Numbered from the stretch's first letter, positions 43,371 to 51,969 are shown. The stretch is DNA of 64,000 nucleotides from Brachybacterium sp. SGAir0954 (GCF_005490785.1 NZ_CP027295.1:682001-746000), one strand, 5' to 3'. Notes: a model not told the origin generated them from the sequence alone. Numbers and translations: made by a program.

Positions 43371-43559
43371 TCAGTCCTCTCCGGGGATGCGAGGAGCGCC
43401 TTCACGCGATGAGGCGGGGTCCTGCAGCAGGGCCAAAGCCGAGGCGGTGGAGTCAGCGTACTCGGCGTCGACGTCGGTGGCGTCCTGGCCGGTGGGCGCC
43501 GACGCATCGGACCCAGCGCCCGCGAGTGGCGTGCTCATGGCCGCTGCTGCTCCACTCAC
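43371..43559 (-). CDS. Hypothetical small protein (62 aa)
   Basis: Acidic, Ala/Ser/Asp-rich, with a possibly structured centre EYADSTASALALLQDP. An internal start at Met8 (MSTPLAGAGSDAS) is equally possible. Encoded directly upstream of the 108-residue gene and divergent from the CopD-SigK operon. No family recognised. Confidence 0.5.
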   Translation of the reverse strand: MSGAAAAMSTPLAGAGSDASAPTGQDATDVDAEYADSTASALALLQDPASSREGAPRIPGED

Positions 43560-43610
43560 CGGAGGCGAGGAAGACCGCCTCGCCGCTCATGCCGGAGGTG
43601 ACCCTTCATC

Positions 43611-43637
43611 CCATCCGTTGGCGGCTCGGCGACGAAC
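43611..43637 (+). promoter_or_regulatory. SigK-like promoter of copD-sigK-rskA
   Basis: CCATCC (43611-43616), a 15-nt spacer and ACGAAC (43632-43637). The -35 equals the mycobacterial SigK box and the -10 shares its CGAA core. The same layout is found before the CHRD gene at 47656-47682. It implies autoregulation by the sigma factor encoded in the operon. Confidence 0.55.
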
Positions 43638-43662
43638 TCCGGGGGACAGCACACCCCCGGAG
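43637..43662. other. Perfect 9-bp-arm hairpin in the copD leader
   Basis: CTCCGGGGG and CCCCCGGAG separated by 8 nt, directly after the SigK-like -10 box and about 100 nt before copD. It could be an operator, or an RNA hairpin at the 5' end of the transcript. Confidence 0.5.
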
Positions 43663-43761
43663 GACCCCTATGCTCACTCACCGAGGCCGGACGGCCACCG
43701 CCCGCAGCTCGCCGCCTGACCAGCGGCGGGTCACGGCGACGCGGTCGAGGACGGGCCGCAG

Positions 43762-44730
43762 ATGATGGCGATCGCGGTCCAGGCGCTCACGGGCCTGCAG
43801 TACCTCTCCCTGCTGGTGACGGCCGGACTCCTCCTGTGCAGGGTCACCGTGGCGCGGGGCAGGGACGCTGCGCAGGCTCTCGGCTCCGTCGCCGCGGTGC
43901 GGCGGACCAGGGTCCTCGCCTCTGCCGCCGCGCTGACGAGCGTGGCGCTCATGGTGGCGGCGGCGATCGATGTCGCCGGCTGGTCACGATGGACGGCGGG
44001 CATCATCCCCCAGCAGCTCGCGGCGGCGGTCCTCGTCGGAACGGGTTCCCTGATCGTCGTCGTCGCGGGCGGCGCGCGGCGGCCCGTGCCCACCCTCGCA
44101 GGGGCGCTGCTGGGACTGCTCGGCCCCGCACTCACCGGCCATTCGGTCTCCGTCGGCCCCCGCCCGCTGATGCTCGTGGTCGATGTCGGCCATCTGCTCG
44201 CCGGCGCCTTCTGGACCGGTGGCCTGATCGGGACGGTCGCGGTGATCGCCGCGCTGCGCAGCGATGGCACGGCGGAGGAGGCGGTGGTCGTGATCCGTCG
44301 CTTCTCGTCCGCCGCCCTCGTGAGCGTCCTCGTCCTCGCGGTGAGCGGAGGCCTGATGACGGTCCTGATCCTCGACGCGCCCGCGGCTCTCGTCACTACC
44401 GGATGGGGACGCGCGCTGCTGCTGAAGCTGAGCGTGGTGGGGGTGGCCGTGGGCCTGGCCGCGTGGAACCGAACTCGACTTCTGCCGGCCATCGCGACGG
44501 CCGATGCCCCGTGGGAGCGGCTGCTGCGCATCATGCGGCGCGAGGCGGTGCTGCTGCTGGGCGTGCTCGTGGTCACCGGCGTCCTGGTGAACCTGAGCCC
44601 CCACGAGAGCCCGCCGGGGGGCGCCCTCGGGAACGGGCAGTCCCCCGTGGGTGCGCAGGAGACCATGCCCATCGCCGCATCTGGGGTGGGGGGACCAGGT
44701 GAGCCCGGGGCCCCTAGAATGGCCCCATGA
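43762..44730 (+). CDS. CopD family copper-transport membrane protein
   Basis: A 322-residue protein with about eight helices. The CopD domain is recognisable in the second half: VDVGHLLAGAFWTGGLIGTV (His and Trp of the domain), RRFSSAALVSVLVLAVSGGL, TGWGRALLLKLSVVGVAVGL and AWNRTRLLPAI. Related proteins move copper across the membrane. The C-terminal tail is Gly/Pro-rich. It overlaps sigK by 4 bp (ATGA), an unusual arrangement that ties copper transport to the sigma factor. Confidence 0.87.
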   Translation: MMAIAVQALTGLQYLSLLVTAGLLLCRVTVARGRDAAQALGSVAAVRRTRVLASAAALTSVALMVAAAIDVAGWSRWTAGIIPQQLAAAVLVGTGSLIVVVAGGARRPVPTLAGALLGLLGPALTGHSVSVGPRPLMLVVDVGHLLAGAFWTGGLIGTVAVIAALRSDGTAEEAVVVIRRFSSAALVSVLVLAVSGGLMTVLILDAPAALVTTGWGRALLLKLSVVGVAVGLAAWNRTRLLPAIATADAPWERLLRIMRREAVLLLGVLVVTGVLVNLSPHESPPGGALGNGQSPVGAQETMPIAASGVGGPGEPGAPRMAP

Positions 44731-45347
44731 CGCCGCCGCCCGAGGACCTCGCGTCCGAGGACGCGAAGATCCCCGCTCCGGCCTCGCCCGACGCTCTGCG
44801 CGATGCCATCCTCTCGGTCGCCGCCGGTGACGCGGACTCCTTCGCGGGTCTCTACGACGCCACGAGCGCGCGGGTGCACGGCCTGGTGCTGAGGGTCCTT
44901 CGTGACCCCGCACAGGCGGAGGAGGTCACGCAGGAGGTGTACCTCGAGGTCTTCCGACGGGCGGCCGGCTTCGACCCCGCTCGCGGGTCCGCGCTGGCAT
45001 GGATCCTGACCCTGGCGCACCGCCGGGCGGTGGACAGGGTGCGTTCGTCACAATCACAATCCGATCGGGACGTCGCCTACGAATCCCGTGCAAACACACA
45101 GGAGCCGGATCCCACCGGGGAGGCCGCTCTCGCGACGCTCGAGGCGCAGCGGGTGCGGACGGCGCTCGAGCAACTCTCGGAGCGGCAGGCCGAGGCGATA
45201 CGGCTGGCCTATCTCGACGGTCTGACCCAGACACAGGTCGCCGACAGGCTCGGGATTCCGCTGGGCACCGCGAAGACGAGGCTCCGCGACGGGCTGCTGG
45301 CCCTACGACGCATCGTCAGCGCCCCACGGCAGAGGAAGGAGGAGTGA
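44727..45347 (+). CDS. sigK: ECF RNA polymerase sigma factor SigK
   Basis: A 206-residue ECF sigma factor. Region 2 reads DSFAGLYDATSARVHGLVLR, VLRDPAQAEEVTQEVYLEVF, FDPARGSALAWILTLAHRRA, a near match to mycobacterial SigK. Region 4 is LSERQAEAIRLAYLDGLTQT QVADRLGIPLGTAKTRLRDG. It is translationally coupled to the CopD gene before it and to rskA after it. The cytoplasmic sigma factor is held by membrane-bound RskA until a signal triggers release. Confidence 0.93.
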   Translation: MTPPPEDLASEDAKIPAPASPDALRDAILSVAAGDADSFAGLYDATSARVHGLVLRVLRDPAQAEEVTQEVYLEVFRRAAGFDPARGSALAWILTLAHRRAVDRVRSSQSQSDRDVAYESRANTQEPDPTGEAALATLEAQRVRTALEQLSERQAEAIRLAYLDGLTQTQVADRLGIPLGTAKTRLRDGLLALRRIVSAPRQRKEE

Positions 45348-46063
45348 TGGCCGGGAAGCATCCCGATCCCGACGAGCACGAGGAGATGGAGTCACTCGTC
45401 GTCGCGTCCGTGCTCGACGCCCTCGACCGGCGGCAGCAGGCCGAGGTCGATGCGCACCTGGCCACCTGCCCGCGCTGCCGTACCCTCGAGGCCTCCCTCC
45501 GGGAGACGGCGGTCGAGATCTCCGCCGGGCTGGAGAGTGCGCCCCCGGCGCGCCTGCGGGTGAGCGTCCTGGACGCCGTGCGCGCAGAAGCCGCCGCCTC
45601 CTCGCCGACGGAGGCACGGATGCGACCGTCGCGCCGCGCGGTGATCGGCAGCGCCCTGGCGCTCGCCGCGAGCGCCGTCGTGGCGACCGGGGTCGTGCTG
45701 TCGCGGCCCGGGCGTTCCGAGGAGGATCAGGAGATCGCGAGGGTGCTGACCGCCGGTGACGCCCGGCTCTACTCGACGACCTGGGAGTCCGCGCAGGTCA
45801 CGGTCGTGCACTCGGCGTCCTCAGCGGCGTCGGTGATCGAGGTGCGGGGCCTGCCCCCGGCTCCCCGTGGTCGTGACTACCAGATCTGGAGCATGAGCCC
45901 CGCGGGGCCGGAGGATGCCGGCCTGCTGCGCCCCGATGCCGACGGCCGTGCCCGTCTGCGCATCGGGTCGCACGCTGCAGGAGGAACGGCCGTCAGTCTC
46001 GAACCGGCCGGCGGCTCGGAGCAGCCGACGACGTCGCCGTTCATCGCGGTGACCTACTCCTGA
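45347..46063 (+). CDS. rskA: Anti-sigma-K factor RskA
   Basis: A 238-residue single-pass membrane protein. The N-terminal zinc-binding anti-sigma domain carries HxxxCxxC in VDAHLATCPRCRTLEASL (residues ~36-46), a helix AVIGSALALAASAVVATGVV follows near residues 97-116, and the extracytoplasmic RskA domain reads YSTTWESAQVTVVHSASSAA ... PPAPRGRDYQIWSM. The stop of sigK and this ATG share one base (TGATG). It keeps SigK inactive. Confidence 0.92.
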   Translation: MAGKHPDPDEHEEMESLVVASVLDALDRRQQAEVDAHLATCPRCRTLEASLRETAVEISAGLESAPPARLRVSVLDAVRAEAAASSPTEARMRPSRRAVIGSALALAASAVVATGVVLSRPGRSEEDQEIARVLTAGDARLYSTTWESAQVTVVHSASSAASVIEVRGLPPAPRGRDYQIWSMSPAGPEDAGLLRPDADGRARLRIGSHAAGGTAVSLEPAGGSEQPTTSPFIAVTYS

Positions 46064-46093
46064 TCCCCCCGCGGCGACCGGGGAGGGTGCAGA

Positions 46094-46807
46094 TCACACG
46101 TCGTCCACGAGTCTCGCGAACACGATGACGTTGTCCGCGTGCCGTCCTTCGCCGTCGACGCTGCCGCCGCAGGTGATCAGACGCAGCTCGGGGCCGGCGG
46201 TGTTCCCGTACACGCCCTCGGTGGGGAACGCATCCTTGGGGAAGCGCGCCACGTCGTAGACCTCGAAGGCGGCGGTGCGACCGTCCTCCCGGTCCACCGT
46301 GACCCGGTCACCCTTCTGCACGGCGCCGAGCTCGAAGAACACGGACGGCTCACCGCCGTACGTCACATGGCCCTCGATGACCGAGGGGCCGGGCTGGCCC
46401 GGCGTCGGCGAGCCGTCGTACCAGGCGGCGTCGTCCTTGCGCGCACCGCTGGGTGCGGGCAGGGTCCCGTCGTCGGCCAGTGAGATCGGGAAGACGTTCC
46501 CGTCGATGCCCCGGCCGTCGAGGCGCACCCTCGTGGGCTCCGAGGCGGGAAGCGCCGTCGGGGTGGCCTCCGGAGTGCTGGTCGGCTGCGACGACTCGGG
46601 GGTGGTGGGGCGAGACGTCGAGCCGGGGTCCGATGCGGACGCCGAGCTCTCGGTCCCGGCCCCGACGGTGGGCGCCTGCGGCGGAGCCGGCTCCTGTCGC
46701 AGCAGCGCGACGACCACCAGCAGCAGACCCACCATGCAGAGCACGCCCAGCGCGGTGGTCGCCCAGGGGCGACCACCGCGCGGGGTGTCGATCATCGACC
46801 GTGCCAT
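46094..46807 (-). CDS. Class F sortase
   Basis: A 237-residue membrane-anchored transpeptidase. An N-terminal helix ALGVLCMVGLLLVVVALL is followed by a Pro/Thr/Ser linker and the sortase domain, with catalytic His in VIEGHVTYGG, Cys in LRLITCGGSV and Arg in NVIVFARL. Class F enzymes are typical of actinobacteria and their substrates are mostly unknown. It is 16 nt downstream of the CHRD gene, so the two are one operon. Confidence 0.92.
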   Translation of the reverse strand: MARSMIDTPRGGRPWATTALGVLCMVGLLLVVVALLRQEPAPPQAPTVGAGTESSASASDPGSTSRPTTPESSQPTSTPEATPTALPASEPTRVRLDGRGIDGNVFPISLADDGTLPAPSGARKDDAAWYDGSPTPGQPGPSVIEGHVTYGGEPSVFFELGAVQKGDRVTVDREDGRTAAFEVYDVARFPKDAFPTEGVYGNTAGPELRLITCGGSVDGEGRHADNVIVFARLVDDV

Positions 46808-46823
46808 GGACGGTCTGCCGTCC

Positions 46824-47594
46824 TCAGTTCTCGCGCCGAGCCGCGCGTCGACGGCTCACCACCATGCCGGCCACACCGGCGGCGGCGAGGACGCCACCCG
46901 CGGCGAGGAGGCCGGCGTCCTCGATGCCGGCGGTCGTGCCGTCACCGGTCTCGACCCCGCCCTCGGGCATGTCGGCCATCTGGCTCGCACCGACCACACC
47001 GCAGGCCGCGGGATCCGTGGCCTCGCTGGGCAGCGACTCGTCGAGGTCCGACTTCTGGTCGCCGTCGTACTCCCCGCTGCCGTTGTGGTCCACGCCGTGC
47101 AGCACGACGACGGCGGTGCCGTCCTCGATGGCCGAGGCGACCTCGTCCGTCACGGTGAAGGTGCGCTCGTAATGACCGCTCTCGGTGGGGAAGTTCGCGA
47201 CGTCGAGCCCGTGATCGGCCCCGGTCGATCCCTTGGTGGTCAGGGAGGCCCCGACCATGCCGTAGTCGTCGATCGCGTCGGTGACTCGGATCGCCCCGTC
47301 CACGCCCGACCCCTTCATGTCGGGATCCGGGCACTTGCCCGCACCGCCGACATGGATGTGCTGGGCGTGCGGGGAGCCCGCGAGCAGGCCCTGGGTGTCC
47401 ATCTTCACGGTGAGCTCGTCACCGTCGAGGGTGAACCACGCCGTGCCGGACGCGCCGGAGTCGTTGAGCTGGGTGAGATCGGCCTGGTAGCTGTGGGCGT
47501 CATCGCCATGGGCCATCGCCGGCGCTGCCGCGCCCGCTCCGATCATCGCCATGGAGGCGGCCATGAGGGTGATGGACTTCATCGTCGTGCGCAT
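46824..47594 (-). CDS. Secreted CHRD-domain protein, membrane anchored
   Basis: A 256-residue protein with an N-terminal signal peptide (MKSITLMAASMAMIGAGAAA, cleavage near PAMA-HG) and a CHRD domain (SYQADLTQLNDSGASGTAWF, SPHAQHIHVGGAGKCPDPD, TAVVVLHGVDHNGSGEYDG). A C-terminal helix LLAAGGVLAAAGVAGMVVS ends in RRRAARREN. The His pairs in the CHRD domain could bind metal. No LPXTG motif precedes the helix, although a sortase gene follows. A GGAG site precedes the start; Met5 is an alternative. It is preceded by a SigK-like promoter. Confidence 0.88.
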   Translation of the reverse strand: MRTTMKSITLMAASMAMIGAGAAAPAMAHGDDAHSYQADLTQLNDSGASGTAWFTLDGDELTVKMDTQGLLAGSPHAQHIHVGGAGKCPDPDMKGSGVDGAIRVTDAIDDYGMVGASLTTKGSTGADHGLDVANFPTESGHYERTFTVTDEVASAIEDGTAVVVLHGVDHNGSGEYDGDQKSDLDESLPSEATDPAACGVVGASQMADMPEGGVETGDGTTAGIEDAGLLAAGGVLAAAGVAGMVVSRRRAARREN

Positions 47595-47655
47595 GATGTC
47601 TCCGTTCCTGGGTCACCGTGCGGCGAGGAGGCCGCAGGGGACGGTGACACCGGTC

Positions 47656-47682
47656 ATTCGGAGCGGTCCCGCGGGCGGATTG
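47656..47682 (-). promoter_or_regulatory. SigK-like promoter of the CHRD-sortase operon
   Basis: On the minus strand: CAATCC (47682-47677), a 15-nt spacer, CCGAAT (47661-47656). It is nearly the mycobacterial SigK consensus and matches the spacing of the site before copD. The expected transcript start is about 55 nt upstream of the CHRD ATG. Confidence 0.6.
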
Positions 47683-47828
47683 GTCCGCTCCCGGATGCGG
47701 GACGCCGCGGTCCCGCCCGCCTGCATCCAAAGGTGGAGGTCCGGCGGACCGATCCGATGGGTCTCGAGACCCGTCGCGGCGCCGGGGATCGTGGAGGAGT
47801 CAGCATCCCCCTCTCGATCGGAGGACCC

Positions 47829-48740
47829 ATGGTGTCCCTCATCCGCTCCCGACCGCTGCTCAGCTTCTTCGTCCTGGCCTGCGGGCTCAGCTGGCTGGGC
47901 TGGCTGAACTACATCCTCTCCCGCAGCGGTCTCGGCGTCATCGGCGTCGACTACCCGGTCGTGCTCGGCTCGACCCAGCCGCTCGGTGTCATCCCCGGCG
48001 CGTTCCTCGGACCGATCGGTTCCGCGCTCATCGTCACCGCCGTCGTCGACGGGCGCGCAGGCCTGCGCGCCTGGGCGGGTCGGCTGTTCCGCTGGCGCGC
48101 GGACTGGCGCTGGTACGCGGTGTCGCTGCTCGCCGTCCCCGCGGGTCTCGTGGCCGTCGGCATCGTGGCCTCGATGGTCATCGGCGGGAGCGTCGTCGCG
48201 CCGGCGCCGACCCTCCTCGCGCTCTACGCCCCGGTGCTCGTGCTGCAGCTGGTGACCACCGGTCTGGCGGAGGAGCCCGGCTGGCGGGACTTCGCGCTCA
48301 GCCGCCTGCAGCGACGCCACAGCCCGCTCGTGTCGGCCGCGATCCTCGGGCCCGTGTGGGCGCTGTGGCACTACCCGCTGTTCCTCACCGACTGGGCCGA
48401 GGGGCCCGGGCGCAGCTGGACCGGCCTGCTTGCCTTCACCGTGTTCTGCCTCGGCTTCAACATCGTCATGTCCTGGATGTTCAACCGGACGGGCGAGTCG
48501 CTGCCGCTGTCGATGCTCATGCATGTCAGCGCGAACACCTTCGCCTCCGTGCTGTGGTCGGCCATGTTCCCCTCGATCGCGGCCCAGCACGTGTACCCGC
48601 TGCTCGCCCTCGCCGCAGTCGTCGCGGCGGTGGCGGTCGTCGTCGGCACCCGCGGCCGACTCGGCAGGCGGGAGGCGGCCCCGTCCCCGACGGCACGGGC
48701 GACCGTCCCGGCGCGTCAGGGGCTACCGTCGGGGTCATGA
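47829..48740 (+). CDS. CPBP family intramembrane metalloprotease
   Basis: A 303-residue protein with about eight helices. The glutamic protease motif EEPGWRDFALSRLQRR (EExxxR) lies near residues 149-164, with the second motif around LWHYPLF and the His-containing LMHVSANTF near the end. Members are CAAX-like or bacteriocin-associated proteases. The ATG follows GGAGG at 47819-47823. It overlaps the histidine kinase gene by 4 bp, so the protease may tune the signalling pair or be its output. Confidence 0.88.
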   Translation: MVSLIRSRPLLSFFVLACGLSWLGWLNYILSRSGLGVIGVDYPVVLGSTQPLGVIPGAFLGPIGSALIVTAVVDGRAGLRAWAGRLFRWRADWRWYAVSLLAVPAGLVAVGIVASMVIGGSVVAPAPTLLALYAPVLVLQLVTTGLAEEPGWRDFALSRLQRRHSPLVSAAILGPVWALWHYPLFLTDWAEGPGRSWTGLLAFTVFCLGFNIVMSWMFNRTGESLPLSMLMHVSANTFASVLWSAMFPSIAAQHVYPLLALAAVVAAVAVVVGTRGRLGRREAAPSPTARATVPARQGLPSGS

Positions 48741-50026
48741 CGGCGAGAAGGACCCCCGCGCCGCCGCGGACCCGTCACCACCACCGGCGGAGGGACGCCG
48801 CGGCGGCGCTGGTCTGCCTGGTCCTCGCCCTCGGAACGCTCCTCGTCCTCCCGCTGATCGAGCGCGCGGGCGGGGACCCGGTCAGCTCGCCCGCGCCGGG
48901 CACGGGCCCGTGGTGGGGCGTCGCGACCACCCTGCTCGTCCAGGCGGCCGTGCTCGCCGCCTCGCGTCCTGCGCCGCGCCTCGCGCCGGTCACGGTGGCG
49001 GCCCTCCCCGTGCCGCTCGCGCTCCTCGCGCCGGGTGGCGCCGTCGGGACGACGACCCTCGCGGTGCTCGTGGCCGCATATCTCACCGGGGTCCGGGTCC
49101 GGCGGGAGCAGGCTCCGCCGGTGGCCGCGAGCATGGCCGTGCTCACCGCGGTCGTCACCGGCGTGAACCTCGTGGGATCCGGCGGGACGAGCACCGGTCA
49201 GGCGGTCCTCGCCGGGCTGGGGCAGGCGGTGATCGTCATCGGCGCGCCGATGCTCGTCGCTCTCATCGTGGTCAGCCGCCGGCAGGCACGTGGCGCGCAG
49301 GAGCGGGAGCTCGCTGCGCTGCGACGCGAGCAGGACGCGCGGATCGCCACCGCGATCGCGGCCGAGCGGACCGCCGTGGCCCGCGATCTCCACGACATCG
49401 CCGCCCACCATATGTCGGGCATCGCGATGCTCGCCTCGGCGCTGGAGCGCCAGGTGGACCGCTCTCCGGAGGCGGCGAAGGAGTCCGCCCGGGACATCCG
49501 CGCGCAGAGCACCGCCGTGCTCGGCGACCTGCGCCGGCTCGTGGGTCTGCTCCGTGTCGAGGACGCCGCCCCGCTCGCCGACCGTTCGCTCGCCTCCCTC
49601 GCGGATCTCGTCGAGCAGCGGTGCGGCGCTGGTACGGCGGGGGCCCTGGTGGTCCTGCCGCCGGAGGCGAATCCCGGCGCTGGGGTCGGCACGCTCGCCC
49701 AGCTGGTGGGCTACCGCATGGTGCAGGAGTCCCTCGCGAATGCGGCCGTCCATGCGCCGGGGGCACGCTGCGAGGTCCGCGTCGACGCCACGGCGTCGGA
49801 CCGGGTACGGATCACCGTGGTCAACGAGGCCCCGCTCCGTGTCGGAGCGAGCAGCGGTCACGGCGGCTTCGGACTCCTCGGCATGCGGGAGCGCGCGGAG
49901 CTCGTCGGAGCCGGCCTCGACCACGGCCCCACGGAGGACGGGGGCTGGCACGTCACTCTGGAACTCCCGCGCGAGCGTGCCGACAGGTCGGCCCCGCCGA
50001 CGGAGGAGAGGAGTGGGCGACCATGA
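48737..50026 (+). CDS. Sensor histidine kinase (HisKA_3 / NarL-type)
   Basis: A 429-residue kinase. The N-terminal membrane part has about five helices (residues ~22-185), a short coiled coil REQDARIATAIAAERTAVAR, then the phosphoacceptor motif DLHDIAAHHMSGIAMLASAL (His near residue 219), and a HATPase domain with MVQESLANAAVHAPG (N-box) and GHGGFGLLGMRERAELVGAG (G-box). There is no large extracytoplasmic sensor, so it probably senses membrane or envelope stress. It overlaps both neighbours by 4 bp. Confidence 0.92.
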   Translation: MTARRTPAPPRTRHHHRRRDAAAALVCLVLALGTLLVLPLIERAGGDPVSSPAPGTGPWWGVATTLLVQAAVLAASRPAPRLAPVTVAALPVPLALLAPGGAVGTTTLAVLVAAYLTGVRVRREQAPPVAASMAVLTAVVTGVNLVGSGGTSTGQAVLAGLGQAVIVIGAPMLVALIVVSRRQARGAQERELAALRREQDARIATAIAAERTAVARDLHDIAAHHMSGIAMLASALERQVDRSPEAAKESARDIRAQSTAVLGDLRRLVGLLRVEDAAPLADRSLASLADLVEQRCGAGTAGALVVLPPEANPGAGVGTLAQLVGYRMVQESLANAAVHAPGARCEVRVDATASDRVRITVVNEAPLRVGASSGHGGFGLLGMRERAELVGAGLDHGPTEDGGWHVTLELPRERADRSAPPTEERSGRP

Positions 50027-50682
50027 TCCGTGTGGTGCTGGCCGATGACCAGGCGCTCGTCCGCAAGGGCCTCGCCTCCCTGCTCGAGGCCGAGGAGGAC
50101 ATCGAGGTCGTCGGCGTCGCGGAGGACGGCGCACGTGCGCTCGAGCTCATCCGCGAGCTGCGGCCCGACGTCGCCTGCCTCGACATCCGCATGCCCCGGA
50201 TGAACGGCATCGAGGTCGCGGAGGCCATCCGCGACGAGGACGTGGAGGTCCTCATGTTGACCACCTTCGACCTCGACGAGTACGTCTTCGGCGCCCTCGA
50301 GGCCGGCGTCGCGGGCTTCCTCCTCAAGGACGCCGACCCGGAGGTGATCGCGCACGCCCTGCGGCAGGTGGCGGCGGGGCGCGGCACGATCGACCAGTCC
50401 TTGACCCGTCGGATCCTCCGCGAGGTCGCCGAACGGCGTCGGCTGCAGCCGGTGGTCGTCCGTGGGCGCGGCGCGGAGGAGCTCCTCACTGCCCGCGAGC
50501 GGGACATCCTGCGGCTGCTGGCGGAGGGGATGAGCAACGCCGACATCGGCGCCCAGCTGCACGTGGAGACGTCGACAGTGAAGTCCCACCTCGCGAGGAT
50601 GCTGCCGAAGCTGGGCGTCACCTCGAGGCTGCAGGCGGTCGTGTGGGCTTACCAGAACCGCGTCGTCGCCACTCGCCCATGA
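50023..50682 (+). CDS. LuxR/NarL-type response regulator
   Basis: A 219-residue regulator. The receiver domain has DD at residues 8-9, phospho-Asp near 53 in VACLDIRMPRMNG, Thr in LMLTTFD and Lys in GFLLKDADPE. The C-terminal HTH is LTARERDILRLLAEGMSNAD IGAQLHVETSTVKSHLARML. It is coupled with the kinase by ATGA. Targets unknown; the CPBP gene in the same operon is the obvious candidate. Confidence 0.93.
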   Translation: MIRVVLADDQALVRKGLASLLEAEEDIEVVGVAEDGARALELIRELRPDVACLDIRMPRMNGIEVAEAIRDEDVEVLMLTTFDLDEYVFGALEAGVAGFLLKDADPEVIAHALRQVAAGRGTIDQSLTRRILREVAERRRLQPVVVRGRGAEELLTARERDILRLLAEGMSNADIGAQLHVETSTVKSHLARMLPKLGVTSRLQAVVWAYQNRVVATRP

Positions 50683-50884
50683 AAGACCTGGCAGCTGGGC
50701 GTCGCTGAGGTCGCGTTGTCCCCGTGCACGCCGGAAGAGCACAGTCGTCGTGATGACGTCGGCGCAAGGAGTACTCCAAGGGGATCGGTGTCGGGGCTCG
50801 CCCTCGAGCAATCCGGGAACCGTGACCCGCGACGTCCACGTCGACTGCTCGGGCCGGGCTGATGGCTTCCGCCGCCGAGTTGCC

Positions 50885-51400
50885 TCAGAGTGTTCCTGGT
50901 TCCGCATCGATCGAATGGTTCAGATCCCGGAGGAAGCGGTTCACGACGGCACGTTCCTCGGGGCTCAGCGCCTCGGCGACGGCGAGCATCCGTCGGTGCA
51001 TGTCCTGCAAGGTGTCCCGGACCTCTCTTTCCGCGTGCGCGGTGGGGACGACGGCGATAGAGCGACGATCCTCGGGATGCGCCTCGCGGCTCGCATAGCC
51101 GTCCCGCACCAGCCGATCCACGAGCGCGCTCGTGGATGCCGCCGTGATGGCCAGGCGCCGGGCCAGTTCCTGCTGGCGCATGACCTCGCCGCGGGAACGG
51201 GCCGCCAGGAGCATGCGCAGGGCGAGCAGATCCTTCTCGCCCATGCCCATGTCCTGGCGGACCTTGGACCTCAGGGTCGTGGTCGACTCGCGATAGCGAC
51301 GCAGCTCGTTGAGGACGTCCACGGACTCGGCGGGCCCGCCGACGACCGTCGGGTACCAGTAGCCGGCGCTCCTCGCCTCCTCCTCCTCGCTCGCATCCAT
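50885..51400 (-). CDS. MarR family transcriptional regulator
   Basis: A 171-residue winged-helix repressor: RQQELARRLAITAASTSALV (recognition helices) and DRLVRDGYASREAHPEDRRS, the beta-wing with the family's D-x-R-S. A GGAGG site precedes the ATG. The N-terminal ~25 residues are acidic and extra to the family. It is divergent from the 51500 gene across a 99-bp region containing a TCTAA-cta-TTAGA palindrome. Confidence 0.92.
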   Translation of the reverse strand: MDASEEEEARSAGYWYPTVVGGPAESVDVLNELRRYRESTTTLRSKVRQDMGMGEKDLLALRMLLAARSRGEVMRQQELARRLAITAASTSALVDRLVRDGYASREAHPEDRRSIAVVPTAHAEREVRDTLQDMHRRMLAVAEALSPEERAVVNRFLRDLNHSIDAEPGTL

Positions 51401-51452
51401 CCGACCTCCAGGTCGCCGGGGCTTGACGTGCTCGACAACAAAACATAGCCTG

Positions 51453-51465
51453 TCTAACTATTAGA
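51453..51465. promoter_or_regulatory. Palindrome, probable MarR operator
   Basis: TCTAACTATTAGA, 5-bp perfect arms around CTA, in unusually AT-rich DNA between the divergent MarR and 51500 genes. Typical position and form for a MarR site that controls both directions. Confidence 0.6.
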
Positions 51466-51499
51466 TGCCCGATCATAGCAAATCGAGCCTGCTGCGACG

Positions 51500-51892
51500 A
51501 TGGAGAACCCGCGCATGATCCTCGCCCCCGCCGTCCCCGGCGAGACCATGACGAGCGTCCCCGAGACAAGGGTCGCCGCTCCCGAGGGAGTCTCCTCCGC
51601 GCGCGCGTGCGCCCGAGCTCGTGCTGCCGCACTGCGGCTGCAGGACGTTCGCGAGGCGTCGTTCGCCCTGCTTCACACCGCGGAGGGCGCTCTGCTCGAG
51701 GCGCGGATCGGCATCGCCCCCGGCGGTGACTTCGCCACGGTCGTCGCCCACGTCGTGGACGGCATCGTGCCCCTGCTCGGCACGGAGATCGGAGCCGTCG
51801 ACGCGCGGCGGAGCATCCAGTTCTGCTTCGCGGGGAGACGATGGGCTCGCGCCGGCACCGTGGGCCCGGCGCAGGTGCTGACCATCTCCTAG
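51500..51892 (+). CDS. Hypothetical protein (130 aa)
   Basis: A soluble protein with a folded-looking C-terminal part (LLEARIGIAPGGDFATVVAH, VVDGIVPLLGTEIGAVDARR, FCFAGRRWARAGTVGPAQVL). The ATG at 51500 or the internal one at 51515 could start it. No family recognised. It is the presumed target of the divergent MarR regulator. Confidence 0.55.
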   Translation: MENPRMILAPAVPGETMTSVPETRVAAPEGVSSARACARARAAALRLQDVREASFALLHTAEGALLEARIGIAPGGDFATVVAHVVDGIVPLLGTEIGAVDARRSIQFCFAGRRWARAGTVGPAQVLTIS

Positions 51893-51969
51893 GCGTGCCG
51901 GCCCTGCCCGCCACCGCACCATCCACCACCATGGATCACCATCGATCCGGATCCCCGAGGAGAGACCCC

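Noticed and set aside
43038..43559. Toxin-antitoxin or immunity pair
   Set aside because: Two small overlapping-type genes, but no toxin or antitoxin motif can be recognised in either.
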